Assembly (NCBI GenBank): GCA_910592205.1
Contig: CAJVPJ010000959.1
Span: forward strand, 1-14,064
Length of the DNA: 14,064 bases
Reading direction: 5' to 3'
Origin: Paraglomus occultum
Taxonomy: Eukaryota > Glomeromycota > Glomeromycetes > Paraglomerales > Paraglomeraceae
Shown here: piece by piece, positions 1 through 9,901 of the stretch
Numbering within the stretch: the stretch's first letter is position 1
Layout: each line of letters begins with the position of its first letter
Made by a program: the position numbers and the translations under genes
Notes under the pieces: generated by a model
Database searches by the model: none
What the model was told of the DNA's origin: nothing
Seen by the model: the letters and a program-made list of their open reading frames with translations, nothing else

Positions 1-1
1 C

Positions 2-1569
2 CTATTTTTCATCTACAACAAAATAATCACCCAAATTTTTTTGTACTAGTGATTTTACCTTCAATATTTCTAATACATGACCAACCTTCATTATATTGTC
101 AACCTCTTTTGAATATTCACCTTCCTGGCCTAAAAAGAATCGCATTAATTTGTCAAGTGATTCTGTTGCCTCTTTAATTGATACTGGCGGGGGTTCTGAG
201 CTCCCATGTTCATCCTCTGTTGCTATATCTCTTTCCACATTTTCTCTCTCTCTGCAAAAAAGCTCAACAATATCTTCATCTGTTAACTGTTCATCAACAA
301 CATTTTCATTTTCTGGGTTTAAAAAATCATTGACTTTCAGGGATGCTGATAGCATAATAATTGTAAATCTCGGTTTATCGCTCTTATGACTTCATGCTCA
401 TCTTCAATATTATCGCTTTCTACCTCTGGTACTACATCTTCATCTCAGATTTTGACATGTCGGAAACAATTGGTAATTGTCATAGCTGTTACGTCCTCTT
501 GCCACGATTCTTGAATATAAATAAACAAGATTGCCTTTAGAATTGATAGTTTACCTGATGTCACCTCGTTTTCAAACTGTTCCAACAAATAATGCACAAA
601 CTTCCTCTGATAATGCGCCTTGAAAGATGCAATTATCCCTGCATCACAAGGCTGTAATCGTGATGTTGTGTTTGGTGGTAAAAATTTGACAGTTGTATTA
701 TTTAATAATACACCAGTAACTACATGGCTTGGAGCATTGTCAAGAAGAAGGAGGACTTGCCGGCCTTGCATTTGTTGATCAAAATAATGTAACCATTCCT
801 GAAAAAGAATAGCTGTCATCCAAGCCTTTTTATTATTGCGATACATTACTCCAAGGTTTTCAAGCTTGATATTCTTAAAACAGTGGGGTTTCGCATGTTT
901 ACCAATGACAAGTGGCTTTAACTTATGTGAACCGTCACCATTACAACACAAAGCCACTGATAATCTCTCCTTATTTTTCTTTTTACCTGCCAATCGCTGA
1001 GTTGCCAATGTCATATCAGGTTCCATCCGAAAAAACAGTCCCATTTCATCCATGTTATATATGTCCTTCCATGCGTAATTGTTGGTCAGCTGCTTAAGGT
1101 CAGCAATGGATTCTCCGATCACCAGTTCATTCACAGAACCACTCTCACCATGTGTTCTAATCCACTTTAAATTGTGCCGTTTTTTAAACCGACTAAGCCA
1201 GCCATTCGAAAATGCAATTTCATCCATATTCGTATCAAAATGATTTGCAAAAAAACGTGCCTTTTCTACTAATAATTTATCTGTTAGTGGTATTTGGCCT
1301 TGAGCTCGCAGACACCATTCCAGTAGCGCTTCCTCAAGGTCAGGAAATTTTACAGTTCGGGCACGTTTCTGAAGAGGTTTATGCAATTCATCTATATCCA
1401 AGAACTCACTTGAACGTTTTAGCAATCGAGATATCATTGCTTGATCGACTTTCACTTTTAACGTCTGTTTACACCATTCAACAAGATCTTTTTCGGTGAT
1501 ATTTGGATTGGCCTGCTTTTTCAAGCAAATTTCACGTCTTTGTATATTCGTTAAGGTTGTTTTTGTCAT
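2..1569 (-). pseudogene. Tigger/pogo-like transposase (HTH-CENPB + DDE_1), broken by a stop and a frameshift
   Basis: When intact, this family binds its own transposon ends and catalyses cut-and-paste transposition. The frame opens at the ATG at 1567-1569 and reads 374 codons to a TGA at 445-447. Residues about 5-55 form a psq-like helix-turn-helix. Residues about 67-137 form a CENPB-type helix-turn-helix ending near GWLSRFKKRHNLKW. The DDE_1 catalytic core shows YNMDE (D174), LLLLDNAPSH (D277) and LQPCDAGI (D309); 31 residues separate the last two aspartates, which fits a pogo-like DDD triad. Past the stop, the same frame carries on with acidic transposase-like sequence to a second TGA at 337-339. 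The reading then shifts into another frame, which runs to a TAG at 2-4 and holds an acidic C-terminal tail (NDFLNPENEN, DEQLTDEDIVELF). The combined length of about 520 residues is normal for Tigger. The catalytic residues are intact but the tail is disconnected, so this is a fairly young dead copy. A 374-residue truncated product remains possible. Confidence 0.9.
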
Positions 1570-1666
1570 GAAAAAAAAATTTTTTTATTATCGTTTGCAA
1601 GAGAATTTCATTGTAAATATTTATCGGCAAATAAACATCCAATCAATTGTCTTTCCTTCATATCAT

Positions 1667-1748
1667 GTGACTATCCTCCAAATGCATAACCCCTTGTAAT
1701 GCATAAAATTTCTACGGTCTCGACAGTATGCATTTAGAGGAGTCTCAC
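1667..1748. repeat. Subterminal inverted repeat of the Tigger element
   Basis: The arms are 1667-1688 and 1727-1748. Each begins or ends in GTGA/TCAC and contains AAATGCATA, and 18 of 22 positions pair. A third ATGCAT core sits between them at about 1700-1705. Repeated motifs next to a transposon end can serve as extra transposase-binding sites; that role is inferred here. Confidence 0.7.
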
Positions 1749-1752
1749 TGTA

Positions 1753-2352
1753 ATATATTAATCTGGCGTATTGATTGATAATCAAGTGGGTGATGAGGTT
1801 AGCCGTTTTCACACCATTACAGATCTTATCACATGATCTCCACTTTCATATAGGGTGACCCTTATTCATGGTGGGCTCTTATTCATGAGAGTTTACGGTA
1901 GTTTCTATATTAATTTTTTTATATAAAGATAATTCATATTCACCACACCTGGTATAATAAAGATAACATTAAAATTAACAGGTCCATAAGTTATTAACAA
2001 TAGTAGTTAAAGATATTTAGACAGTTAAATTTTTATAACAAAAACGTAATTAAGTTATAAAAGCAGGTTTTATAGATTTTTATTCAGATTATCAAATATC
2101 TTTTACAACAATTATAGTAAAATCTATTATAGGTTATCGCGGCCCCGTAATTGGTCTCTGCTATTTAACATTTACAGCACACGGGCTTATGATATCCACC
2201 TCCGCGTGTGAAATGTTTTCTAGTTCCATAATAGTTACTGGTGTTTATTCGACAGGTTAATGTATTTGCAAAAGTTGGTTATTCTGACGCTGATTGTTTT
2301 ACTAGCAATCACCTGATTCTGATGTCGCGAAGATATGCTTATCGTTGTATTA
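1753..2352. other. AT-rich intergenic stretch without a gene
   Basis: I see no coding frame here. The 10-mer CTTATTCATG occurs twice in direct orientation at 1861-1870 and 1878-1887, just after a GGGTGACC motif at 1853-1860. This could be the edge of another decayed element, but no partner end was found. A short perfect hairpin lies at 2056-2074 (TATAAAA, 5-nt loop, TTTTATA). Confidence 0.5.
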
Positions 2353-2410
2353 ACAGCTTAAATTGGGCTTTAGCGAGCACCTCGTTGTGAATAAAAGTTC
2401 CTCGCGATAG
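2353..2410 (+). mobile_element. 58-bp micro-element, copy 1, with 11-bp flanking duplication
   Basis: This 58-bp sequence begins ACAGCTTAAATTGGGC and ends GTTCCTCGCGATAG. It is identical over its whole length and in the same orientation to 10997-11054. It is flanked by ATCGTTGTATT at 2341-2351 and 2413-2423, an 11-bp direct repeat that extends to 12 of 13 with one mismatch. One extra A lies on the left and TC on the right, between element and duplication. There are no terminal inverted repeats, no A-tail and no coding capacity beyond a few codons. It can fold a small hairpin (CGAG-CAC-CTCG at 2374-2384). It is more GC-rich than its surroundings. I do not recognise the family. Confidence 0.75.
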
Positions 2411-2423
2411 TCATCGTTGTATT

Positions 2424-3765
2424 CAAGAAAACTAACAGCGTGCGGACAAATCAAATTACACTCTTGAAAAAGACAAAACGTCTAATGTCATAGAATTAAA
2501 AATTAAACTAAGTAAAAGACATCAAAATTTAATTGTGGATACTGTACGGAAATGAGTTTGGGGTTACAACGTACGTGCAAATTGTTTAATTTTAAAAGTC
2601 AAAGTTTAATGCAAAACCGCTTTGACTGATTTTACAAAATTTGTTAGGAGTTTAGTTATACAACCTTTAGCTTTTGGTATCGCAATTACTTTATTTTTAT
2701 ATTTAAAATAAAATTTTGAAATAAAATCTTTTCCCGCTCTTTGGTGTTGTCTTTTCTAATGCCGTGTTGCAAGTTTGTCCCCACAATGTTCGATATGACT
2801 AGGGTTAATTAATGGCAGTTGTTTGCGCTTCGAATAATATAAATGTTAGGTGCTGTTATTATGCACTTTAAGTTTTGAACGTAGAAATGATAGCTAACAT
2901 ATCCCAGTTTTTGTAAATGTGTTGACTATGAGTTGTGCTAACTCTAACACAATCTCACCATTAATTACGGTTACAGTATTTCACTTGAATATTAACTAAA
3001 GTTACGGGCGTCTGGCTGACTGGATTAAAAAAGCTCAGAGTTTTCAAAAGACTTTGTACCTAATCTTGGAAATTTGAATTATTGCCAAATGTACCAACAA
3101 CTATTTTTTGCAACGGCTGATATTAGAGCCGCCAAAATGCAGACATTTCCGTAATTTTACCGAATCACTCATTCTACTCTTATGCGACATAGAAACATTA
3201 AGCTTCTCTTACTTTATATGTAAATGATCATAAAACTTATTCTAATTTCACCGAATAATGCAATCACTGTAAATCAATCAAAGTCCGACAATGAAAAACA
3301 TTCGCTGGATCAGAGTGAGATTTGGGGATATTAAGTGTTCAAGATTGCTTAATATTAACTAACATATTGTTAAAATTGCATTGTATGAGCTTGGGTAAAG
3401 AAAAGGTACAGTTATCATTCGCTTTTTATTTCTTAAGCGAGACTTCTATTTGGCCCGAGTGAAACCTTCTTGCCGTACGATTAGCATCTCTCGACATTCC
3501 ATTACCGAAATGCGGAAATTTCGTTCGGTTCTTGATAAAATATCAAGTTAGCGACTGATGAAACCAATAGCATACAAAATTGATAGACGTTCGTGTCGAC
3601 TCGATCCTTAAATAACGATCATCATTGCTAAGAAGATGATCCAATACTCGTTCAAATCCGGTTGGTGGGTGATTCGTTCGTCTAATTCGTCGTTGTTCGG
3701 CCAAAGGCTTATTGTGACTTCCCGATACGAGCATTAGACGTATGATTTAGAAGTACGAAAATAGA
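2424..3765. other. Gene-less AT-rich stretch
   Basis: No coding region is convincing. A 63-codon minus-strand frame (3543-3734) lies in a locally CpG-richer patch (about 3460-3740), but it has no recognisable domain and no splice context that I could support. There are no repeats of note. Confidence 0.5.
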
Positions 3766-3848
3766 ATCGTTTACGTAATAAAAGCGCCCTAATTGGTTAG
3801 TACGAAAATGTTATCGGGCCATTGAATTAATTTTATTACGTAAACGAT
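3766..3848. repeat. Perfect 18-bp inverted repeat (MITE-like or regulatory hairpin)
   Basis: The arms ATCGTTTACGTAATAAAA (3766-3783) and its exact reverse complement (3831-3848) enclose a 47-nt spacer, 83 bp in total. Each arm contains the 8-bp palindrome TTACGTAA, a PAR-bZIP-type binding core. The 11-mer AGTACGAAAAT occurs just outside the left arm (3752-3762) and again inside the spacer (3799-3809). It has no coding capacity. It may be a very short MITE, a bZIP-bound element or a cruciform; no clear target-site duplication was found. Confidence 0.7.
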
Positions 3849-6222
3849 ATGGAAAGAGTTACAGGCATTAATTGTGGAAACACGTATGAAGAATGACATC
3901 TTTCTATTTAAACAATACGTACCGTTTAAACAAGAAAACATGAACAATTTGAGGGGAAATTACGATTTTTTAATATGCAAGTTTTCTGTTCTACCTATGA
4001 AAAATCTACACATATTTGGTTCTTTGACTGGGCATGACGCAAATGCATACTCAGACCAATCACGGTGATGAAATGATATGTGACGTAAGACAGTCGATGA
4101 AATATGGGAGTAGAGTTTAGTAACGATCGGATGCATTGGTTTTACGTTAATAGATTCAACACTATTGTCTATTAAGAAATGAGCAAACATACAGCTAAGC
4201 CATAATCGCTTCGGATATTAACAAATAAGAATATCTAGTCTGCTTATTATGTGTAAAGTTAGGTTTGTAGTCTACCGTGTGAAGCGAGACCATTCGCAGC
4301 TAAATTACATTTGTCGTTCTGGAGGAATCATCTTAAGCGAATCAATTCGTTTCGCGGGTAATCATAAATATCATTCATTCTTGCACTGTAAAAGTAAGTA
4401 TCGTCGCTTGCCACTGGCCACAAAAACGAAGAAGCCAGGTTGGCGAGAGGATTGCTGTTAATTTTCCGGAGATGAAACACTGAAATGCGAAATGTAAGAC
4501 TCTACAAAAAGGAATACGGCATTATTTCTGCTCTATGTACCATGATTGACTAACGTCACGCTTGTTAGCAACTACAAAAGATGTCGATCAATTAAAGCAC
4601 AGTTCGATGGTTTCATTTCGATAATATAATAAATTGATTTTATGACAAAGCAGCAAACAACTGCAGTGACGCATCCTAAATACTGTACAATGACAATGGA
4701 AAGATGTGATTAACTATTGCGAAGTGGAAAGTACTACTTGAAAATGTCTATCTCTGTGGTAACGCTCCAAAAAATCAAAAACAAAATTCTGAAAACGTTT
4801 AATAAAATGTCCTGACTACAGGCAAAGAGCAGTTGTTGTTTTTCTGAAAAGATAAATTGTTGATCGCCAAACTTGTGAATAAAGACGTTCTAAATAAAAG
4901 TCAACCGCTTGGGATTATCTTATTACTTCGCACACAAATTAGAACCCTGAAGTCAAATCTAACGCAAAACCGAAAAATTACAATAGGCGTGCTATTCAGA
5001 AAGATTCCCTGGAATGGATAAACTGAAGACTAAAACACGGGATTAAACCCAAATGTTTTATTTATGAAAAAGATAAAAGTGCAGGCTATTAAAGAGACAT
5101 GGGTCTCTTGTAAAGCTTGAATTGTACACTGGAGATGCGGGGGGGGGGGGGTACATTTCGAGAGCAATTCGTAAGAACTACAGACAGTGCCGGTTGAAAA
5201 GCACATTTGCAGGAGAAGCCAAAAACACCTCGATATTGTCAAGCTTAAGACAATACACATGTGTAAATCCACATGTTGTTCTCCGTCTTTCTTCTTTCTA
5301 TGCCAAAACAAGAGATTCTGGCTTACATGCTATGCAACTTCTTTGCTTCGCCAAGAGAAGATGTTCCTCGTAAATAAACCCATTTCGAATGAGAGTCAGA
5401 GCCGTTTTTGGGAAATAACTTAGTACGAGATGTTCAAATAACTAAGTGATCTACACTCCCCTTTTCCAGAGTCTCGGATTGACAGATTCATAAGCGACCT
5501 AGAATATTCGGCATAAACAACGTTATTGGAATATAATGTACACGGCAATTATGTCATTATTAGTCAATATTGCTGCAGCAATGATTTCAAGTCGTTAAAA
5601 ACATGGGCAATTTGCAGTCTAAATTTTTAATATATTCATAATCGGAGAGGGGCTGAGCGTTGCTATCGTTACACGTAGAAACAATTGAGCAGTTCACTTT
5701 CAAGGCAAACAAAAGTAACGAACATGTTGGGGATAGCAAGTGGCTTGGCTTATGCATTCTGGTCATGCGACATGATTGTAGTGGTTCGGATATCGAATCG
5801 CAGCAGTGTTTCTGAGCACCCATTGTTTGTTGCAGATGAAACCGGAACTCAAGCTATTTAAGTCAGGCAAGACAAGTAATAATAGCTGTCTTCATAGGTC
5901 ACATATACAAGTTTTACTATCGTTAGAAGTCTTATGTAAATTAATAATATCATGGGCGTCAAGCGAGTAAGTTTCCTTAACGGCATAATAAGTCGTTGAT
6001 ATATGTGGTATCTTGTGTTTATTAATTGTAATATAGATTGCTATAAGATATTGTACAGATTTGCGTTAACTCCCAATCGCGTATATGTAATTAATCACGT
6101 GTCCGATCTTTCTATTGATGCAAAATTAAATTTCATTAACAGCCAAGTTTTTTTAAAGATAACAATTGGTGTATAAAGGCATAGCCACCGTAAAAGTAGT
6201 AATCGAGTACAGTTTTAAGCCT
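3849..6222. other. Gene-less stretch with short unsupported frames and small hairpins
   Basis: The open frames here (60-93 codons on both strands) overlap one another and show no domain, so I do not call them. Visible structure consists of a 7-bp hairpin at 3907-3930 (TTTAAAC, GTTTAAA), a 7-bp hairpin at 5092-5109 (AAGAGAC, GTCTCTT) and the G-run listed separately. Confidence 0.5.
5139..5151 (+). repeat. Homopolymer run of 13 G
   Basis: Thirteen consecutive guanines stand in otherwise AT-rich sequence. Such a run can form an intramolecular or intermolecular quadruplex and is prone to length error in sequencing. Confidence 0.9.
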
Positions 6223-6290
6223 GCGGTATTAGTTCAATCTGGTAGAGCAGCCTTTTCAGACGAACGAGAGATCGACGCATGCATACTTTT
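6223..6290 (+). pseudogene. Degenerate tRNA-like sequence (tRNA pseudogene or SINE head)
   Basis: A clear pol III A-box/D-arm is present: TAGTTCAATCTGG at 6230-6242, followed by TAGAGC, with D-stem GTTC pairing GAGC. About 35 nt further on is a weaker B-box/T-loop match (GAGATCGACGC, 6268-6278), then a T4 run at 6287-6290 that could end pol III transcription. A candidate 5' acceptor arm GCGGTAT (6223-6229) pairs only partly with ATACTTT (6283-6289). The anticodon stem starting at 6250 does not pair and the T-stem is poor, so this is not a working tRNA. It could be a decayed tRNA copy or the head of a tRNA-derived SINE, but no element body or flanking duplication was found. Confidence 0.45.
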
Positions 6291-6331
6291 AATAGTGACA
6301 ATAAGGTATAATCCCGTTGTTATGTAAGCAG

Positions 6332-6349
6332 AAAAAAAAATTTTTTTTT
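6332..6349. repeat. A9T9 palindromic tract
   Basis: Nine A are followed by nine T. Such tracts stiffen DNA and disfavour nucleosomes. It lies about 40 bp after the tRNA-like sequence and may be chance in AT-rich DNA. Confidence 0.85.
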
Positions 6350-6350
6350 A

Positions 6351-8038
6351 ACGTGACCAATTTTGCACGGAACGGGAACGCACAATAACATCGAATTGTA
6401 AAAAAAGAAAAAAGAGGTTGATTGATTCGCTTGAGAAACTTTTGCGACGTTTTAATCTTAATTTAATTAAATCGTTCAGAAAGAATAATTGGAAATGTAC
6501 ATATTGTCATACCCGATGTGGCGTGATAATACATAGTTAGTAAGTTGTCAGACAATATAATTTCCCAGTGATCACAAAAATTGAATCGAGAAAACATATG
6601 CAATGTACTCAATGGGAGAACGTGTTCCCTAAAATCGAAACACCGTATAATTTAGTTTAATTGCGTTATGCAATCTCTGATTAAAGTTTTTCGAATCGGA
6701 TTGTTACCTCCGTATGTTTATACTTTTATGAGAGATTTTCTTTTATTTTCTTACAATAGATATCGAAATGTCAATCAAACTCGAAGCGTGTGTCGACTGT
6801 TAGGTCTTTTGATTATTGTACTCATTTAGTTCTTACTTGTATCGGTTGGTGTCTCGTCATTGTCATTGATGACCGTTTACTTTCATGCTTAATATTATCT
6901 TACCTTGTGATTATATGATTGACTATGTAATCAAATGTGACGCGACAATCAATCTGACCTGCAAAAACGTTCGATTCTCGCACCGTAAATAAAATATTAC
7001 ATTATGTATTTGTGTTATTATTATAATACGTCAAGGTCTTTTCTATTGTAATCAATACTGATTCGTTGTTCATACTATGCAATTGTGTCATTATTGAGAT
7101 GGTCATTTTATTAAAGCTTGATAAGCCCTCCGAATATGCAGGAGAAATACAAGGCGCACAGAGTGTCGGGACATAGTGGCCCTAGTTCGATATAGATATA
7201 AACTGATACAATAATAATTGGTGCTCCAGTAGAGTCTATCTTTTATTAAACTAGTTGGCGTTCTAAAATTCGACTGTTGGACAATCAGAACTTGTACTGC
7301 AATTATAGTTATAAATATGTGTAAATAATATTTATTCGTTTTTTATTTATACATATATATTCTGTCATTGATAATTGAGAAACCTTGTTTGCGTATAATT
7401 GGCATCAAATAATATCAATTATTATGTAAATGGCAACAATTACCATATAACGTTATGACAAGCTTTGTAGGTAATATATGGATTCTACAAAAGTACACTC
7501 CGAAGTATTTACAGCTAATGTATTCTGATACTAGAATACCCTTTTTTTTTTCTTCTCTTGTCAATGCACACAATTTAACCGTCTTTGAATGTTCCGTGGG
7601 TTTAGTTGACGTTTAAAACCGACGACAATCTTTATTCCTAACAAAGACATTTATATAATTACAAAACTTGTCTCTGACCTTGAATAACAATTTTTTGTCA
7701 AAAACTGACTCTACAAACCGTTTTTGTTTAAGACAAGCCATTACTCTGCATATATACTACACTCATATATTATTTGTTACGTGACTTTTTTTTTGGTTGT
7801 ATTGTAACACAAGTAAGAGATTAGAATGCCTACAAATTATCTCGGATATATACAAATTTAGATAAAGATAGCTAGTCGGATGGTTTTATAATATCAGAAT
7901 TTATCAGACAAATGATAGAACGCTTGTCGTTTTTGTTCACATCAAGGAGTTGATATGCATATATTGCAAAATCTTCATGTCCCAATGCGTTTGAAAACTC
8001 TAATTTTGATGTATGTCATGCTGGGCATTAGATCACTC

Positions 8039-8040
<2 letters not shown>
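6351..8040. other. Gene-less AT-rich stretch
   Basis: I see no coding frame of note. A lone B-box-like string CGTTCGATTCT (6968-6978, 9 of 11 to the pol III consensus) has no A-box at a suitable distance. The rest is AT-rich, with poly-T runs near 7543 and 7787. Confidence 0.5.
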
Positions 8041-8072
<32 letters not shown>

Positions 8073-8105
8073 CACCAAGCAAAACAAACAAACAAACAAA
8101 CAAAC
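8041..8105. repeat. Compound microsatellite (AT)15 then (AAAC)6
   Basis: (AT)15 occupies 8041-8070. After an 11-nt gap, (AAAC)6 runs 8082-8105. The compound simple repeat creates low-complexity frames on both strands (runs of Tyr-Ile) that are not genes. Confidence 0.95.
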
Positions 8106-9424
8106 TTTTCTCTTGGAAATCGGGCCGAATGAGATGAGTTTTAATGACCAGGTTAATATAAATTGTGACCACCGGGTATATGTAATTACATGCATCACCA
8201 CCATTTTTATCCGTGTCACCTCGTATGCAAATATGTTCGCGGGAGAAGGGCATGTTGTCGCACGGATTAGGTCATGGACCGTTCTCTCTATCATAACTTT
8301 TTCAATTTTTCCGAGATGATTTTTTTGAAAGACGTGCAAACCTTTTCCTCCTGCTCTTTCTTCTCGGGGATAATATTTGACGTTACCGGATTTGTTTCAA
8401 AAACAATTATCGAAAACCTGAATTTTAATTAAAGCTTCCGTGAATGATTACATTATTTTCCAATCGCTAACCGATAATTCAATACAAATACACTAAGGAT
8501 TTATGTGTATTATAGCTTAATGATGCACACGGATACATAATGCTATGACGTTTAAACAATCCGCTGGAATTCCTCGCCATCGCAAGCGTATAATAAGACA
8601 TGTATAAATAATAAAACAATGGTATTCGTCAGATCGATATTTGATAGTGCTACGCAGGACTGTTTGTAATCTGCTTACACGTCATAAAAAATATAATTTT
8701 TATTGTTCATTGTAATTGTCATTATCATTAGTTAAACTCGAGCAGTCAGATCTTCCGTCAAGCGCAGGGATTTTTTTTCCTATACAAGACGAATGATAAA
8801 CTTAAGAATGTTTCAAATGTATACATGTATGTGTGTATATTACAAAGCGTCATTTACAATATCAAAAGTAGAATATTAATTATCCGGGTGATTGACAATT
8901 GCATGACTTTAATAAATTTTAATTAATAAGAATCAAATAGAATTAGATTGTTCCCAGAAACGTGCTCTTTTAATAATGCATTTAATATGCAAGCTGCTCC
9001 CCTTTTGTGCGTTCGAATACAGCTTTAATTCTCTGGAGAAAGATTTACTTCGATTGTCTAATGACGTTATTTACCTTTCAATACCCCACCATCTTCCCGA
9101 TGGTTGCTCTCTCTTTGCTTGCCTAACTTTTCTCTCTAACTTATTCCATATATGCCTCATAGAAACCAAGTTAATGACAGGATGCTCATTCAATTAGCTC
9201 GCTCAATTTCGGATGCTCACGGGGAGAGGAGAGGATATAGTTTTCCGGTTAAAAGAAAATAGAGACTTTTCTTTTTTTTGCAGATAAGGTAAAATAAAGT
9301 TCTATCATACCGAATTCATAACATAAACCTTGTCCATCCTACACCATTGCCCCTGAAGAACCATTACAATTGGTAGTGCCGATCGATTGAATAGCGAAAC
9401 ATTTACTTATTTTGTCGGTCCTGT
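8106..9424. other. Gene-less AT-rich stretch
   Basis: Frames of 68-73 codons (8113-8319 and 8976-9197, plus strand) have no domain and start outside any visible gene context. A 9-bp direct repeat GGATGCTCA occurs at 9180-9188 and 9212-9220. Nothing else stands out. Confidence 0.5.
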
Positions 9425-9468
9425 TATATAAGCCATCATTTTTATAGTAGCTGTTTCCTCCCCCCTTC
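9425..9468 (+). promoter_or_regulatory. Promoter-like TATA plus CT-rich block
   Basis: TATATAAG at 9425-9432 is followed about 20 nt later by a pyrimidine-rich block (9451-9469, with CCTCCCCCCTTC), a layout common at fungal transcription starts. Short ATG frames follow at 9482 (10 codons) and 9545 (32 codons). The 147-codon frame at 9902 lies about 430 nt further on. Whether any of these is expressed is unknown. Confidence 0.25.
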
Positions 9469-9670
9469 TAGAAAGTCGATTATGGCAAGTAGCAAGTCGG
9501 AGCCCAATACATGATATCGTAGTACATCTCCTAAAAATACTGATATGGCCGTGGCTGCTGGGAAAATCTCACCCAAAGACTTGTCAAACGATCATTTCTT
9601 TAGGCGAACTGTGAGGTTTAGCAATCAAAGTTTCTTTTTTTAAAAAAACCTGGGTTTACTATAATAACCG

Positions 9671-9750
9671 TGTGACCGGGCTTATACGAAAATCACCTAA
9701 AAATTGTTCGGCTTTTATGACAATCACATAAAAACTGCTCGCTTTTATTG
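9671..9750 (+). repeat. Imperfect ~31-bp tandem repeat, about 2.4 copies
   Basis: The units at 9691-9720 and 9722-9750 share AATCAC.TAAAAA.TG.TC followed by GCTTTTAT. A partial third unit ending GGGCTTATACG precedes them (from about 9671). The mismatches indicate an old duplication. It lies upstream of the 9902-10345 frame and could be a regulatory array or a decayed minisatellite. Confidence 0.6.
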
Positions 9751-9901
9751 GTGGTAGGGCGATAGACTTTTGTTCGCTATAAGTTCATTTGCATGATCTT
9801 CTCACATTAACGTTCTGGTACTAGTATTGTTGCATGTCGGTCATTTCTTCTTGTTCTTTACTTCTTCTGAACATCAATATAGCACACTTGATCGTATCAT
9901 T

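Larger units (their letters stand above)
1..1750 (-). mobile_element. Partial pogo/Tigger-type DNA transposon (right-window end intact, other end cut off)
   Basis: This is a Tc1/mariner-superfamily, pogo/Tigger-like element read on the minus strand. Its transposase-start side ends at 1750. There the minus strand begins CAGTGAGACT, and a TA dinucleotide follows immediately at 1751-1752. A CAGT-type end beside a TA target duplication is what this family usually shows. The last 24 bp of the end (1727-1750) are echoed in inverted orientation at 1667-1688 (18 of 22 bases match 1727-1748), which gives a hairpin-like subterminal structure. Between the end and the transposase ATG lie 181 nt of leader with an A9T7 tract at 1571-1586. 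The opposite terminus would lie before base 1, so pairing of the two terminal inverted repeats cannot be confirmed here. The exact boundary is inferred from the CAGT/TA signature. Confidence 0.8.

Noticed and set aside
912-1499. Plus-strand frames of 61 and 95 codons within 1-1700
   Set aside because: They are antisense shadows of the transposase frame.
3543-3734. 63-codon minus-strand frame in a CpG-richer patch
   Set aside because: It has no recognisable domain, no plausible splice or promoter context, and a length expected by chance.
4249-4461. 70-codon plus-strand frame rich in basic residues
   Set aside because: It is an isolated short frame overlapping nothing conserved and has no motif.
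5587-5823. 78-codon Cys-rich minus-strand frame suggesting a small secreted protein
   Set aside because: The hydrophobic part lies mid-protein rather than at the N-terminus, and there is no supporting context.
6968-6978. B-box-like CGTTCGATTCT, a possible tRNA gene
   Set aside because: There is no A-box or pairing arms upstream at tRNA distance, so it is probably a chance match.
7955-8339. Overlapping frames on both strands across 8041-8105
   Set aside because: They are products of the (AT)n and (AAAC)n microsatellites and read Tyr-Ile repeats.
9545-9643. 32-codon ATG frame starting MAVAAGKISPKDL, possible first exon joined to the 9902 frame
   Set aside because: No convincing donor and acceptor pair in phase links the two, so it is left as a note under the promoter-like block.
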